From the NCBI RefSeq assembly GCF_000244875.1, contig NC_016791.1:1671501-1735500 (forward strand): a DNA stretch of 64,000 nucleotides. Reading direction: 5' to 3'. Source of the DNA: Clostridium sp. BNL1100 (GTDB lineage: Bacteria; Bacillota; Clostridia; Acetivibrionales; DSM-1351). Positions 17,494 to 28,301 of the stretch are shown here, piece after piece. Position 1 is the first letter of the stretch; each line of letters starts with the position of its first letter. The position numbers and the translations under genes were made by a program. The notes under the pieces were generated by a model. The model saw only the letters and a program-made list of their open reading frames with translations, had not been told where the DNA came from and made no database searches.

Positions 17494-17567
17494 TTTGGTG
17501 CCAGATTAAAACATATAGAAAACATAAATACAAGGCACAAAAGATTTAGATAAAATGGGGTCAAGCT

Positions 17568-20500
17568 ATGGACAGTACAAATAATACAAATAGATTTTTA
17601 TGTGATTTATTCCCCGGTGAGATGGATTTTTACGGGGAATTTTCTACGCTAAAGCAATTAAAAGTAGAAAGAATGAGTGTCTTTATAAAGGCAAGCAAAA
17701 TTGAAATACATACTACAAGTTCAGACATTGTCAGTATTGCTCTTATTATGACAGCAGAAGAATGTCTCAAGCAAAAGCTTGGAGTACCAAATCTCACTTT
17801 AAAAGTAAGATGCAACAGGAATTGCAGCATTGAGGAGTACCTGAGTAACATGTGGAGTGAGCTCATCCAGATGCTTACATCAAAGGTAGCGCTGTGCAGA
17901 GGTATCCTCCCCGGCTCTAAATATGAGATTTCAGGTAACAAAATAATAATAAATCTGCTGACAACCGGGTCTGATATCTTAAAAGCACAAAACTGCCATT
18001 CAATGTTAGAACAGCATATCAAGGATACAATAGGCCAAAATGTAAAGGTTGAATTTTGTGATATCCAAGTTGACCATGCTAAAATTGAGGAGTATGTTGC
18101 AGAAAAAGTTAAGAATGAGGCAAAAGTAGTGAGTTCCGCCATAACTGCTCCTCCCGCAGATCAGAAACAGAAAAAACAGGATTTCAGATCTTCCGGGTCA
18201 GGAGAAATGCCTGTAAGGGGAGTTATAGCAGGAAAGCCTTTTACTGACAGTATAATGAAGATATCCGAAGTAACACCCGATTCGGGTAAGGTCGCTATAG
18301 CAGGTGAAGTTTTCAAAACAGAATCCAGGGAAATCAGAGGCGGCAAATTCATTTACATATTTGATGTTACTGATTACACCAGTTCAGTTACTGTAAAAAT
18401 GTTTGTTGAAAAGAAGGATTTTGCTAATATATCAGAGAGAATAACAGATGGGGTTTGTTTACGTATACGTGGAGATGCCCAGTATGATAAATTCTCAAAA
18501 GAACTTGCTATAATGGCGTTTGACATAACTGAAACGGAAAAAGAAATAAGGCACGACGATGCTGAGGAGAAGCGGGTTGAACTTCACCTGCATACTCAAA
18601 TGAGTTCAATGGACGGAGTAACCCCGGTAAAAGAACTGGTAAAACGTGCTGCACAATGGGGACACAAGGCAATAGCTATTACAGACCACGGTATAGTTCA
18701 GGCATATCCTGATGCGTACGCTGCATCCAAGAAAAACAATATTAAGGTTATTTACGGACTTGAGTGTTATCTTCTGGATGATAGTGTACCTATAGTATAT
18801 GATATGAAAGAACATTCTCTGGAAGATGATTTTGTAGTATTTGACATAGAAACAACAGGCTTAAATCCTCATCAGGACAAAATAACCGAAATTGGGGCAG
18901 TCAAGGTTAGAAACGGTCAGATTGTTGACAGGTTCAGCGCCTTTGTCAATCCTGGGGTTTCAATTCCAAGCTTTATAGTTAAACTGACAGGTATCACTGA
19001 TGATATGGTAAAGGACGCACCTCCCATTGAACAGGTTTTGAATGAATTCATGGAATTTATCCAAGGGAGTGTTCTGGTTGCCCACAATGCAAACTTTGAT
19101 GTGGGATTTATAAAACAAAATGCAAAATTAATGGGTGAAAAGGTTAGAAACCCATATATAGATACATTAGAGCTTTGCAGAAAAATGTTTCCTGAGCTTG
19201 GCAGGTACAAGCTTAACATAGTTGCAAAGCATTTGAAAATTGAATTGGAAAATCATCACAGAGCAGTTGATGATTCAATGGCTACGGCTAAAATATTTAT
19301 GCATTGTATAAATGTACTTAAAGAAAAAGGCTGTAAAAGTATAAAGGAAATACAGAATGCATTTGATGGGGAGGTCAACCTTAAAGCCAGTTCCTATCAT
19401 GCCATTATTTTGGTAAAGAACAAGGTTGGCCTTAAAAATCTGTATAAAATAGTTTCTCAATCTCACTTAAAGTACTTTTACAAAAAGCCCAGAGTACCTA
19501 AAAAACTTCTAATGGAGTACAGAGAGGGACTTATTTTGGGAAGTGCATGTGAAGCAGGAGAGCTATACAGAGCTATACTAAACAACAAAAGTGAAGATGA
19601 GATATCTAAAATAGTTCGTTTTTACGATTATCTTGAAATACAACCCTTAGGAAATAACCAATTTTTGATAAATAATGGAAAGGTTTCATCCCAAGAAGAA
19701 TTAAAGAAAATAAATAAAAAAATCATCAGACTTGGAGAACGGCATAGAAAGCCGGTGGTTGCCACCTGTGACGTTCACTTTATGGACCCAAGGGATGAGG
19801 TGTTCCGAAGGATACTAATGGCAGGACAAGGGTACACTGACGCAGACAATCAAGCACCCCTTTATTTAAGAACAACCGACGAAATGCTTGAGGAGTTCAG
19901 CTACCTTGGTGAGGAAAAAGCCCGGGAAGTGGTAATAGAAAATACAAATCTTATCGCCGATATGATTGAGAGCATTGCCCCGGTGCTTGAGGGGACGTAT
20001 CCTCCGAATATAGAGGGTGCGGAGCAGGATATAGAAAATATGGCGATGACCCGTGCAAAAGAAATTTATGGGGAAGAATTGCCGGAGGTTGTGGCACAGA
20101 GACTTGAAAAAGAGTTGAATTCCATTATAAAAAATGGGTTTGCTGTTATGTACCTCATAGCACAAAAGCTGGTTTCCAAGTCACTGAGTGACGGATATCT
20201 GGTTGGTTCCAGAGGATCTGTAGGGTCATCTTTTGTAGCAAATATGTCGGGTATAACTGAAGTTAATTCATTGCAGCCTCACTATGTATGTGAGAAGTGC
20301 AAATATTCTGAATTCGTTCTTGACGGCACCTATGACTGCGGATTTGATATGCCCGAAAAGGACTGTCCCAATTGTGGCAACAAGCTTAAAAAGGATGGCT
20401 ATGATATTCCGTTTGAAACCTTCCTTGGCTTTGACGGTGACAAAGAGCCTGATATTGACTTGAACTTCTCAGGGGATTATCAGCCTGTGGCACACAAATA

Positions 20501-21869
20501 TACAGAGGAACTTTTCGGCGAGGGTTACGTATTCAGGGCCGGTACTATAGCATCCGTTGCCGAAAAAACCGCATATGGATATGTTAAGAATTATCTGGAT
20601 GAAAGAGGAATAGTGGTAACAAACTCTGAAATAAACAGATTGGTAAAAGGTTGTACGGGAATAAAGAGAACTACGGGACAGCATCCCGGTGGAATAATGA
20701 TAGTACCTAAGGATAAGGAGATATTTGATTTTTCACCAATACAGCGGCCTGCGGATGATACGCAGTCCGAAATAGTAACCACACACTTTGACTATCACTT
20801 TCTTCATGGAAGTATACTAAAGCTTGATATTCTGGGCCATGATGATCCTACGGTAATCAGAATGCTTGAAGATTTAACAGGAGTGGATGCAACGACAATC
20901 CCAATAGGTGAGGAAAAAACCATGAGTTTGTTCAATTGCACAGATGCGCTTGATGTGAAGCCCGAAGATATAGGAAGCGAAACAGGAACCTTTGCTATTC
21001 CGGAGTTCGGGACAAAGTTTGTAAGGCAGATGCTGATGGATACGAAGCCGCAGTCCTTCTCGGAGTTGATAAGAATATCAGGACTTTCACACGGAACTGA
21101 TGTTTGGCTCAATAATGCGCAGGATTTGATAAGAGATGGTATCACTACACTTTCGCAGAGTATTTGTTGCCGTGACGATATTATGATTTACTTGATGCAC
21201 GCAGGACTCCCTCCAAAGACTGCCTTCAAGATAATGGAGGATGTACGTAAGGGTAAAGGTGTAAAAGACGAGTATGAAGCCGTAATGAAAGAAAATAACG
21301 TTCCCGATTGGTATATTCAATCATGTAAAAAAATAAAGTACATGTTCCCTAAGGCCCATGCCGCTGCGTATGTTATGATGGCATTCAGAATAGCCTGGTT
21401 CAAGGTATATTATCCTGAGGCCTTCTATGCAACATACTTTACGGTAAGAGCCGATGATTTCGATGCTGAAATGATGGCTCACGGTCAGGACAAGGTAAGG
21501 AATAAAATAAAGGAATTTGAAATGAAAGGTAATAATATTACTACAAAAGAGAAAAATGTCCTTACTATACTTGAAGTTGTAAATGAGATGTACGCAAGAG
21601 GAATAAATTTCCTCCCGATAGATTTGTATCTTTCAGAGGCAACTAAATTCAGAATTGAAGATAAAGGCATAAGGCCACCTTTGAATGCACTTCAGGGACT
21701 GGGAGGAGCTGCGGCACAGAACATTGTTGAGTCCCGCAAAAATGGTGAATTCCTGTCAATTGATGAGCTCAGGACCAAGGCGAAAATAAGTAAATCGGTT
21801 ATTGAAATACTGGAAAGAAATAACGTACTGGAAGGAATGCCGGAGAGTAACCAGCTTTGTTTATTTTAA
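17568..21869 (+). CDS. polC: DNA polymerase III alpha subunit, PolC type
   Basis: The replicative polymerase has 1,433 residues. Order: N-terminal domain, OB fold (about 220-320), PHP domain (VELHLHTQMSSMDG near 340) and inserted DnaQ-like 3'-5' exonuclease (VVFDIETTGLNPHQDKITEIG near 421, HNANFDVGF, HHRAVDDSMATA). These are followed by the second PHP half, a zinc finger (CEKC...CPNCG near 908), the palm with EPDIDLNFSGDYQ near 961 and the helix-hairpin-helix end (LQGLGGAAAQNIVESR). The ATG follows GGGGTC. It has the usual clostridial position after ispG. No terminator hairpin is obvious directly behind it. Confidence 0.98.
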   Translation: MDSTNNTNRFLCDLFPGEMDFYGEFSTLKQLKVERMSVFIKASKIEIHTTSSDIVSIALIMTAEECLKQKLGVPNLTLKVRCNRNCSIEEYLSNMWSELIQMLTSKVALCRGILPGSKYEISGNKIIINLLTTGSDILKAQNCHSMLEQHIKDTIGQNVKVEFCDIQVDHAKIEEYVAEKVKNEAKVVSSAITAPPADQKQKKQDFRSSGSGEMPVRGVIAGKPFTDSIMKISEVTPDSGKVAIAGEVFKTESREIRGGKFIYIFDVTDYTSSVTVKMFVEKKDFANISERITDGVCLRIRGDAQYDKFSKELAIMAFDITETEKEIRHDDAEEKRVELHLHTQMSSMDGVTPVKELVKRAAQWGHKAIAITDHGIVQAYPDAYAASKKNNIKVIYGLECYLLDDSVPIVYDMKEHSLEDDFVVFDIETTGLNPHQDKITEIGAVKVRNGQIVDRFSAFVNPGVSIPSFIVKLTGITDDMVKDAPPIEQVLNEFMEFIQGSVLVAHNANFDVGFIKQNAKLMGEKVRNPYIDTLELCRKMFPELGRYKLNIVAKHLKIELENHHRAVDDSMATAKIFMHCINVLKEKGCKSIKEIQNAFDGEVNLKASSYHAIILVKNKVGLKNLYKIVSQSHLKYFYKKPRVPKKLLMEYREGLILGSACEAGELYRAILNNKSEDEISKIVRFYDYLEIQPLGNNQFLINNGKVSSQEELKKINKKIIRLGERHRKPVVATCDVHFMDPRDEVFRRILMAGQGYTDADNQAPLYLRTTDEMLEEFSYLGEEKAREVVIENTNLIADMIESIAPVLEGTYPPNIEGAEQDIENMAMTRAKEIYGEELPEVVAQRLEKELNSIIKNGFAVMYLIAQKLVSKSLSDGYLVGSRGSVGSSFVANMSGITEVNSLQPHYVCEKCKYSEFVLDGTYDCGFDMPEKDCPNCGNKLKKDGYDIPFETFLGFDGDKEPDIDLNFSGDYQPVAHKYTEELFGEGYVFRAGTIASVAEKTAYGYVKNYLDERGIVVTNSEINRLVKGCTGIKRTTGQHPGGIMIVPKDKEIFDFSPIQRPADDTQSEIVTTHFDYHFLHGSILKLDILGHDDPTVIRMLEDLTGVDATTIPIGEEKTMSLFNCTDALDVKPEDIGSETGTFAIPEFGTKFVRQMLMDTKPQSFSELIRISGLSHGTDVWLNNAQDLIRDGITTLSQSICCRDDIMIYLMHAGLPPKTAFKIMEDVRKGKGVKDEYEAVMKENNVPDWYIQSCKKIKYMFPKAHAAAYVMMAFRIAWFKVYYPEAFYATYFTVRADDFDAEMMAHGQDKVRNKIKEFEMKGNNITTKEKNVLTILEVVNEMYARGINFLPIDLYLSEATKFRIEDKGIRPPLNALQGLGGAAAQNIVESRKNGEFLSIDELRTKAKISKSVIEILERNNVLEGMPESNQLCLF

Positions 21870-21931
21870 TAAAACAAATACGAAAAAGTACCTTAAATAG
21901 TAGCAATTTTTTATAAAACAGCAATAAATTG

Positions 21932-21960
21932 TTGATAATTAGAAATAATAGTGATATAAT
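21932..21960 (+). promoter_or_regulatory. sigma-A promoter of the rimP-nusA-infB operon
   Basis: TTGATA, a 17-bp spacer and TATAAT, the cleanest promoter in the window. It drives a 265-bp leader. Confidence 0.82.
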
Positions 21961-21995
21961 ACACTAGGATAGAGGTTTAATAGACTTGACTACCG

Positions 21996-22140
21996 AGAGT
22001 GGGAAATCCCACTCTTTATTGTTTATCCGATTCTATTGGGTCTTAAAAAGAGTATAACTGGGTAAACTTATAATAAGGACAGTAAGCTGTCTGGTTCATG
22101 TTAAAATTATTACAAGGGCACTTATAGTGCCTACGTTTTT
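21996..22140 (+). promoter_or_regulatory. rimP-operon leader with hairpins
   Basis: The stretch from polC to rimP (21870-22225) holds no gene. After the promoter come AGAGTGGG/CCCACTCT (21996-22015) followed by TTATTG, then GACAG/CTGTC near 22078-22091, and GGCACT/AGTGCC (22117-22131) followed by TACGTTTTT. The first and last look like weak terminators, so read-through control ahead of nusA is possible, for example feedback by NusA. Confidence 0.45.
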
Positions 22141-22225
22141 GTGTTTCGAAAATTTGTGCCATAAAAAGAGTAAGCGGCAAAACTGAACTGGTCTTTAAAC
22201 CCTAACTACGGAGGCAGAAAAAAAC

Positions 22226-22684
22226 ATGAAGAAAAATATTCAGCAAACTGTAACAGAGCTTGTATCACCGGTAGTAGAAAATTTAAACTATGAGTTGGTG
22301 GATGTTGAGTATGTTAAAGAAGGTGCCAACTGGTACCTGAGAGTTTATATTGACAAGCCCGGCGGCATCAGTATTGATGATTGTCAGGCAGTAAGCGAAC
22401 AGATAAGTGATTTACTTGACAAAAACGATCCGATTGATCAGAGCTATTATTTAGAGGTATCTTCACCAGGCCTTGACAGACCATTGAAAACAGAGAAAGA
22501 CTTTACTAAATATAAGGGCGAACTTGTTGAAGTAAAGGTTTTTCAACCTATAGACGGCAAAAAAATATTTGAAGGCGAATTGGTTGGCTTAAAGGATAAT
22601 TTTATTGTAATTAACCAGGATGGTCACGAAGTCCAGTTTGAAAGAGACAAGGTTGCTATAGTAAAAAGGGTCATTAAATTTTAA
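22226..22684 (+). CDS. rimP: ribosome maturation factor RimP
   Basis: The 152-residue two-domain protein has YELVDVEYVKEGANWYLRVYIDKPGG, then ISIDDCQAVSEQI and SSPGLDRPL. It assists 30S assembly. The ATG follows GGAGGC. First gene of the translation/RNA operon, ahead of nusA in the standard order. Confidence 0.96.
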   Translation: MKKNIQQTVTELVSPVVENLNYELVDVEYVKEGANWYLRVYIDKPGGISIDDCQAVSEQISDLLDKNDPIDQSYYLEVSSPGLDRPLKTEKDFTKYKGELVEVKVFQPIDGKKIFEGELVGLKDNFIVINQDGHEVQFERDKVAIVKRVIKF

Positions 22685-22717
22685 ATATTTGATTAGTAAA
22701 CGGAGGTTGACAAGAAG

Positions 22718-23866
22718 ATGAGCGCTGAGTTGATATTAGCTCTTGAACAGCTGGAAAAGGAAAAGGGAATTAAGAAGGAAATAATTATTGAGGCTATTGA
22801 AGCTGCACTTATTTCTGCATATAAGAAAAACTTTGGTTCAGCAATGAATGTTAAAGTGAATATAGATAGAGTAACAGGTGATGTAAAAGTGTTTGCACTC
22901 AGGAAGGTTGCTGAAGACCCAGATGTCGAAGCAATGGACATATCTGTTGGGGAGGCTGCGATACTTAATCCTACACTTGAAATAGGGGATTATGTTGAAT
23001 TGGAAGTAACTCCAAGATCCTTTGGCAGAATAGCTGCTCAGACTGCCAAGCAGGTAGTTGTTCAAAAACTGAGAGAAGCGGAAAGAGGAATTATATACGA
23101 TGAGTTCTACAATAAGGAAAGCGACATTGTAACGGGTATAATTCAAAGGATAGAAAAGAGAAATGTAATAGTAGACCTTGGTAAAACCGAAGCTGTTCTT
23201 GGACCTACTGAGCAGACTCCCGGTGAGGAATACAGATTTAATGAACGTTTGAAGTCATATATTGTAGAAGTTAAAAAGACTACAAAAGGTCCTCAGATTA
23301 TGATTTCAAGAACACATCCGGGCCTTGTAAAAAGGCTTTTTGAATTGGAAGTTCCTGAAATACATGACGGTACTGTTGAGATAAAGAGTATTTCAAGAGA
23401 GCCGGGTTCAAGGACTAAAATAGCCGTGTACTCGAAAGATGAAAATGTAGACCCTGTTGGAGCGTGTGTCGGACAAAAGGGTACTAGGGTTCAGGCTATA
23501 GTTGATGAGCTCAGAGGCGAAAAAATTGATATCATTAAATGGAGTAATGATCCAAGAGATTATATATCCAGTAGTTTAAGTCCAGCTAAGGTTGTAAGGG
23601 TAGACGTGGACGAAGATGAAAAATCTGCAAAAGTTGTGGTTCCCGACTATCAGCTTTCATTAGCAATAGGAAAGGAAGGCCAGAATGCAAGGCTTGCTGC
23701 AAAGCTTACCGGCTGGAAAATTGATATAAAGAGCGAATCCCAGCTGAGACAGTCAATTGAGAAACAACTGTTTGACGATAGCATAAACAGTGGGTTTTTG
23801 GATGAAACTGATGCAGACGGTATAAATTATGATAATAATGGCCATGAAGATATTATAATTGAATGA
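22718..23866 (+). CDS. nusA: transcription termination/antitermination factor NusA
   Basis: This 382-residue protein has an N-terminal RNA-polymerase-binding domain, an S1 domain (about 135-200) and two KH domains (DPVGACVGQKGTRVQ, LAIGKEGQNARLAAKLTGWK). It lacks the C-terminal acidic repeats of proteobacterial NusA, as is normal in Firmicutes. The ATG follows GGAGGT. Confidence 0.97.
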   Translation: MSAELILALEQLEKEKGIKKEIIIEAIEAALISAYKKNFGSAMNVKVNIDRVTGDVKVFALRKVAEDPDVEAMDISVGEAAILNPTLEIGDYVELEVTPRSFGRIAAQTAKQVVVQKLREAERGIIYDEFYNKESDIVTGIIQRIEKRNVIVDLGKTEAVLGPTEQTPGEEYRFNERLKSYIVEVKKTTKGPQIMISRTHPGLVKRLFELEVPEIHDGTVEIKSISREPGSRTKIAVYSKDENVDPVGACVGQKGTRVQAIVDELRGEKIDIIKWSNDPRDYISSSLSPAKVVRVDVDEDEKSAKVVVPDYQLSLAIGKEGQNARLAAKLTGWKIDIKSESQLRQSIEKQLFDDSINSGFLDETDADGINYDNNGHEDIIIE

Positions 23867-23926
23867 CCCTTTACCACCTTTAGCAAGAATTGAGATATTA
23901 AATTAAAATATGGAAGGTGTGGATGG

Positions 23927-24199
23927 ATGAAGCAAAAAAAGATTCCATTGCGTATGTGCCTTGGCTGTAAGGAAATGAAGCCAAAGAGGGAATTAATACG
24001 CGTGGTAAAAAATAATGAGGGAGAAATCAGTATTGATCTCGTTGGTAAAAAGCCTGGCAGGGGAGCATACATATGCAGAAGTGCCGATTGTCTTGAACAG
24101 GCGATTAAGGCTAAAAGACTGGAAAAGGCTTTTGAGACTACAATTGACATGGACATTTATCATATTCTGAAAAACCAATTGGAGGAAAACGATGGATAA
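23927..24199 (+). CDS. rnpM: RNase P modulator RnpM (YlxR family)
   Basis: The 90-residue basic protein has the family motif RMCLGCKEMKPKRELIRVV and GRGAYICRSADC. YlxR proteins bind RNA. The B. subtilis member was named RnpM for its effect on RNase P. Its last codons overlap the next gene, so translation is coupled. Confidence 0.93.
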   Translation: MKQKKIPLRMCLGCKEMKPKRELIRVVKNNEGEISIDLVGKKPGRGAYICRSADCLEQAIKAKRLEKAFETTIDMDIYHILKNQLEENDG

Positions 24200-24530
24200 G
24201 GTTTATTCCTTATTAGGGCTTGCAAAGAAAGCAGGAAAGCTGTTATCGGGTGATGAAACCTGTGAAAGGACAATAAAGTCCGGAAAAGCTGAACTTGTTA
24301 TCGTTGCAAATGATGCTTCTGAAAACACGAAGGACAAATTTAAAAGTATGTGTAATTACCACTCTGTTCCGTACAGGGAGTACGGACTAAAACTTGAACT
24401 TGGTAAGTATACGGGTAAAGATTTAAGAGCGGTAGTTTCAATTATATCAAAAGATTTTAAAAATGGCCTTCTTAAATTAATAGATAATTCAACAAACGAA
24501 ACAGGGGGTGAAGGTTTTGGAAAAAGCTAG
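24192..24530 (+). CDS. L7Ae-family ribosomal protein YlxQ
   Basis: This 112-residue L7Ae/L30e-like protein has [18 protein letters not shown] and [11 protein letters not shown]. The family binds K-turn RNA. It starts inside the end of rnpM after GGAGGAAAAC and its end overlaps the start of infB. It occupies the standard place between ylxR and infB. Confidence 0.92.
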   Translation: MDKVYSLLGLAKKAGKLLSGDETCERTIKSGKAELVIVANDASENTKDKFKSMCNYHSVPYREYGLKLELGKYTGKDLRAVVSIISKDFKNGLLKLIDNSTNETGGEGFGKS

Positions 24531-27500
24531 AATATACGAGCTTGCCAAAGAACTTAATACTACAAGTAAAAGGTTAATGGAAAAGCTTGCTGAGATAAAT
24601 ATAAACGTTAAAAATCATATGAGCCTTCTTGAACCTCATGAATTAGATGCACTATATAAGCATATAGGTGTTATAAGACATGATGATAAAAAGAATGAGG
24701 TTGGAGAAAAGAAAACTGTAGCGGAAAGTACTAATACTGTTGCAGAAAAGAAGAAAGAAGTTAAAAAGGAAGTAAAGAAAGATAATAAGAGTGCACCAAG
24801 AATTATCAGAACGACTGAAATAATTATTGATAGTAAAACAGATGATTCATCGCAGTCTAACAATTTTTCAAAGAATGAAACAAAAAATGTCCAAAAGAAA
24901 AATTATAGAAATGATTATGTCAAAGTGGAATCAAGTACATCAGGTTTAAGACCCGGATTTGTAAGGGATGTTAAATCGGATTTTAAAAATAAACAGAATT
25001 TGGCAGGCAATAGGAATGAAGTACAAAAGGTAGTGCCTAAGGAAACGCCGGCACCAAACGAAGAAATTTTAAATAATTCAAAAATAAATCAGGACATTCA
25101 TAAAGAGGAAAAAATTGTGGCGGATAACAAGGGAAATGAATCTAAAGTATTAAATGATAGCTCAAATGCGGAATCAGCACAGTTAAACAAGGTTGCTGCC
25201 GCTGAAAAAGAAGGGCAAAAAAGCATTAGTAAGCCTGAGAGTGCTCAACCATCTGCACAGCCAGAGATTAAGCCACAGCAGAGCGTTGGTACCAAGAAGC
25301 CGGAAGAGGCAGGTTCATCTGGTAACGAAGAATCACATGGTAAACCTGAAAAACAGGTGACTGCTCAAAATGACAATTCATCTGTAAACAACGTTCCGGT
25401 AACGGAGCAGCCTGTTCAAAGGACAGACAGACCGCAGGGACATTACAACAACCAACGGTCAGACAGACCACAGGGACAGTACAACAACCAGAGGACAGAC
25501 AGACCACAGGGACAGTACAATAACCAAAGGTCAGACAGACCACAGGGACAGTACAATAACCAAAGGTCAGACAGACCACAGGGACAGTACAATAACCAAA
25601 GGTCAGACAGACCGCAGGGACAGTACAATAACCAAAGATCAGACAGACCGCAGGGTCAGTACAATAACCAAAGATCAGACAGACCGCAGGGTCAGTACAA
25701 TAACCAAAGGTCAGACAGACCACAGGGTCAGTACAATAACCAAAGGTCAGACAGACCGCAGGGACAGTACAATAACCAAAGGTCAGACAGACCACAGGGT
25801 CAGTACAATAACCAGAGGTCAGACAGACCACAGGGCCAGTACAATAACCAGAGGTCAGACAGACCACAGGGCCAGTACAATAACCAAAGGTCAGACAGAC
25901 CACAGGGTCAGTACAACAATCAGAGATCAGACAGACCGCAGTATAATAGGTCAGACAGACCGCAGGGTCAGTCCAGACAACAAAATCTGGATATACCAAA
26001 GCCAGATGCTTCAGTAGCACAGGAAGCTTTTGACTCACAGAGAAATGAGGCAAGAAGAGAGTTCCAGGGTAGAGATTTCGACAAGAGTGTTAAGAGGGAA
26101 GAAAAGCAAAAGAAAGAAACCCCTAAGAATAACAATTCAACCACAAAGCAAAGATTCAGACCTCAGAAAATAGTTATAGAGAAAAAGGGAGTTTCTGAAA
26201 TTCTATCTGAAGACTATATTTTTAACGAATTCTATAATGATGATGGGAAGAAGAAGAAGCAAAGAAATAAAAGGAATGAAAGGGTTCAGGAGAAGTACAT
26301 TCCTCCAAAGGCAGTACTTACTTCCATAACCATCCCTGAGTCACTTACAGTAAAAGATCTGGCTGAGTCCCTTAAAAAGACTTCAACAGACATTATAAAG
26401 AAGTTGATGGCTTATGGTGTAATGGCAACACTTAATAACGAGGTTGATTTTGAAACAGCTACAATAGTTGCTGAAGAATATGGAGTAAAGACCGAGAAAG
26501 CTATTCAGGTAAGTGAAGAGGATATTCTATTTGATGATGATGAAGTTCAGGATGACTCCAATCTTCAGTCAAGACCACCGGTTGTTGTTGTTATGGGACA
26601 CGTTGACCATGGTAAGACATCATTGCTAGATGCCATCAGAAGTGCACATGTTATAGACAGCGAAGCAGGTGGAATTACACAGCATATAGGTGCTTATACT
26701 GTTAAGGCAAATGACAGGCCTATAACCTTCCTAGATACACCGGGTCACGAAGCATTTACTGCAATGCGTGCCAGAGGAGCTCAGGTAACAGATATTGCAA
26801 TACTCGTTGTAGCTGCCGATGATGGTGTTATGCCTCAGACAATTGAAGCAATCAATCATGCCAAGGCTGCTAATGTGTCAATTATAGTTGCAATCAACAA
26901 GATAGATAAGCCAGGCGCAAATCCTGACAAGGTTAAGCAGGAACTTACAGAGTATGGAATTGTTGCGGAAGAATGGGGCGGAGATGCAATAATGGTTCCT
27001 GTTTCTGCAAAAAAGAGAGAAAATATAGATCAATTACTTGAAATGGTACTTCTGGCTGCGGATATGCTTGAATTAAAGGCAGACCCGGAAAGACAAGCAA
27101 AAGGTACAGTTATCGAAGCAAAGCTTGATAAGGAAAGAGGACCTGTTGCTACAGTTCTTGTCCAGAGAGGTACATTGAAAACCGGAGATTCATTAATTGC
27201 AGGTTCATCATTTGGTAGAATCAAGGCAATGACAAGCGACAAAGGTTATGCAATCAAAGCTGCAGGACCTTCAATGCCGGTTGAAATCCTGGGTATGGAT
27301 GAGGTTCCGGAAGCAGGAGAAGTATTCTATGCAGTAACTGATGAAAAGGTAGCAAAGCAGCTTGTTGAGAAGCGTAAGTTTAAACAGAAGGAACAACAGT
27401 TTAAAGCAACTGCAAAGGTTACCCTTGAAGACCTGTTTACTCAGATAAAAGAAGGTAAAGTAAAAGATTTAAATATTATTATAAAAGCCGATGTTCAAGG

Positions 27501-28068
27501 TTCTGTTGAAGCAGTAAAACAGTCTCTTGAAAAATTGAGCAATGAAGAGGTAAGAGTAAAGACCATACATGGTGCGGTTGGTGCAATTACCGAGTCAGAT
27601 GTAACTTTGGCTCAGGTTTCAAATGCTATAATCATCGGGTTTAATGTAAGACCAGGTGCAAATGTTACAGAAGCTGCAAAGAATGCAGAAGTTGACATGA
27701 GACTATATAGTGTTATTTACAAGGCAATAGAAGATGTTCAGGCTGCTATGAATGGTATGCTTGAACCAACCTATCAGGAAGTGGTACTCGGACACATTGA
27801 AATCAGGCAGACATTCAAGGTTTCAGGTGTGGGAACCATCGGAGGTGCTTACGTAACTGACGGTAAGGTACAGAGAAATTCCGAGGTTAGGGTTGTCAGA
27901 GAAGGTATTGTTATTCACGAAGGTAAGCTTGCTTCTCTCAAGAGGTTCAAGGACGATGTTAAGGAAGTTGCTCAAGGTTATGAATGTGGTGTATCTATAG
28001 AGCGTTTCAATGACATTAAAGAAGGCGATGTAATCGAAGCCTTCATTATGGAAGAAGTAAAGAGATAA
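24517..28068 (+). CDS. infB: translation initiation factor IF-2 with a tandem-repeat linker
   Basis: The product has 1,183 residues from TTG 24517, for which GGGGGTGA is well spaced. GTG 24508 is the alternative. Order: IF2_N domain ([20 protein letters not shown]), a long charged linker, then 14 copies of a 12-residue unit R(S/T)[10 protein letters not shown] plus two broken ones (about residues 302-489). These are followed by a second IF2_N-like domain (about 605-660), the GTPase (GHVDHGKTS near 695, [12 protein letters not shown]), the beta-barrel domains and the C-terminal fMet-tRNA-binding domain. The protein is about 300-500 residues longer than usual, all of it in the disordered linker. 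The core GTPase motifs are intact, so it should work as normal IF-2. Confidence 0.97.
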   Translation: MEKARIYELAKELNTTSKRLMEKLAEININVKNHMSLLEPHELDALYKHIGVIRHDDKKNEVGEKKTVAESTNTVAEKKKEVKKEVKKDNKSAPRIIRTTEIIIDSKTDDSSQSNNFSKNETKNVQKKNYRNDYVKVESSTSGLRPGFVRDVKSDFKNKQNLAGNRNEVQKVVPKETPAPNEEILNNSKINQDIHKEEKIVADNKGNESKVLNDSSNAESAQLNKVAAAEKEGQKSISKPESAQPSAQPEIKPQQSVGTKKPEEAGSSGNEESHGKPEKQVTAQNDNSSVNNVPVTEQPVQRTDRPQGHYNNQRSDRPQGQYNNQRTDRPQGQYNNQRSDRPQGQYNNQRSDRPQGQYNNQRSDRPQGQYNNQRSDRPQGQYNNQRSDRPQGQYNNQRSDRPQGQYNNQRSDRPQGQYNNQRSDRPQGQYNNQRSDRPQGQYNNQRSDRPQGQYNNQRSDRPQGQYNNQRSDRPQYNRSDRPQGQSRQQNLDIPKPDASVAQEAFDSQRNEARREFQGRDFDKSVKREEKQKKETPKNNNSTTKQRFRPQKIVIEKKGVSEILSEDYIFNEFYNDDGKKKKQRNKRNERVQEKYIPPKAVLTSITIPESLTVKDLAESLKKTSTDIIKKLMAYGVMATLNNEVDFETATIVAEEYGVKTEKAIQVSEEDILFDDDEVQDDSNLQSRPPVVVVMGHVDHGKTSLLDAIRSAHVIDSEAGGITQHIGAYTVKANDRPITFLDTPGHEAFTAMRARGAQVTDIAILVVAADDGVMPQTIEAINHAKAANVSIIVAINKIDKPGANPDKVKQELTEYGIVAEEWGGDAIMVPVSAKKRENIDQLLEMVLLAADMLELKADPERQAKGTVIEAKLDKERGPVATVLVQRGTLKTGDSLIAGSSFGRIKAMTSDKGYAIKAAGPSMPVEILGMDEVPEAGEVFYAVTDEKVAKQLVEKRKFKQKEQQFKATAKVTLEDLFTQIKEGKVKDLNIIIKADVQGSVEAVKQSLEKLSNEEVRVKTIHGAVGAITESDVTLAQVSNAIIIGFNVRPGANVTEAAKNAEVDMRLYSVIYKAIEDVQAAMNGMLEPTYQEVVLGHIEIRQTFKVSGVGTIGGAYVTDGKVQRNSEVRVVREGIVIHEGKLASLKRFKDDVKEVAQGYECGVSIERFNDIKEGDVIEAFIMEEVKR
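25420..25983 (+). repeat. 36-bp in-frame tandem repeat array within infB
   Basis: Fourteen full 36-bp units (25420-25923), followed by a 24-bp partial unit and a degenerate one. Each full unit encodes R(S/T)[10 protein letters not shown], the first with H for the second Q. Units differ mostly at third positions, consistent with recent slippage or unequal exchange plus selection on the peptide. Confidence 0.95.
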
Positions 28069-28090
28069 CAATAAAAGTACTGTGATTAAA

Positions 28091-28126
28091 ATAGGTTGAA
28101 GTTGGAGGTTATCCAATTCAACCTAT
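28091..28126 (+). terminator. hairpin after infB
   Basis: ATAGGTTGAA pairs with TTCAACCTAT, and the stem continues inside as TTGGA/TCCAA. A short T stretch follows. Confidence 0.6.
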
Positions 28127-28156
28127 TTACATATTAAAATGAAATTTGAATATGAA

Positions 28157-28252
28157 TTGACACACTGTATTTAACCACAGATAAATGTCAATAATGGCAT
28201 TAGTATAATTGTATGATTAGCCTCCTTTATTCGCTGCATGTGAATAAGGGAG
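28157..28252 (+). promoter_or_regulatory. possible internal promoter and leader before rbfA
   Basis: TTGACA at 28157 with GATAAA 17 bp on is a fair sigma-A candidate. TATAAT at 28204 lacks a good -35. CTCCTTTATTC and GAATAAGGGAG (28222-28252) then form a hairpin just before the rbfA ribosome site. The 230-bp gap has no gene. Confidence 0.4.
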
Positions 28253-28301
28253 AAGTATTAAAAAAATATTCCGCCGATAGCGGCAGATGGAGGCTAATAG
28301 T

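Noticed and set aside
25420-25983. CRISPR-like array
   Set aside because: Units are contiguous, with no spacers, and coding in frame within infB.
25268-26053. Long antisense frame with CTDPVVCL-type repeats
   Set aside because: It is the mirror of the infB repeat array. The repeat keeps other frames open by chance.
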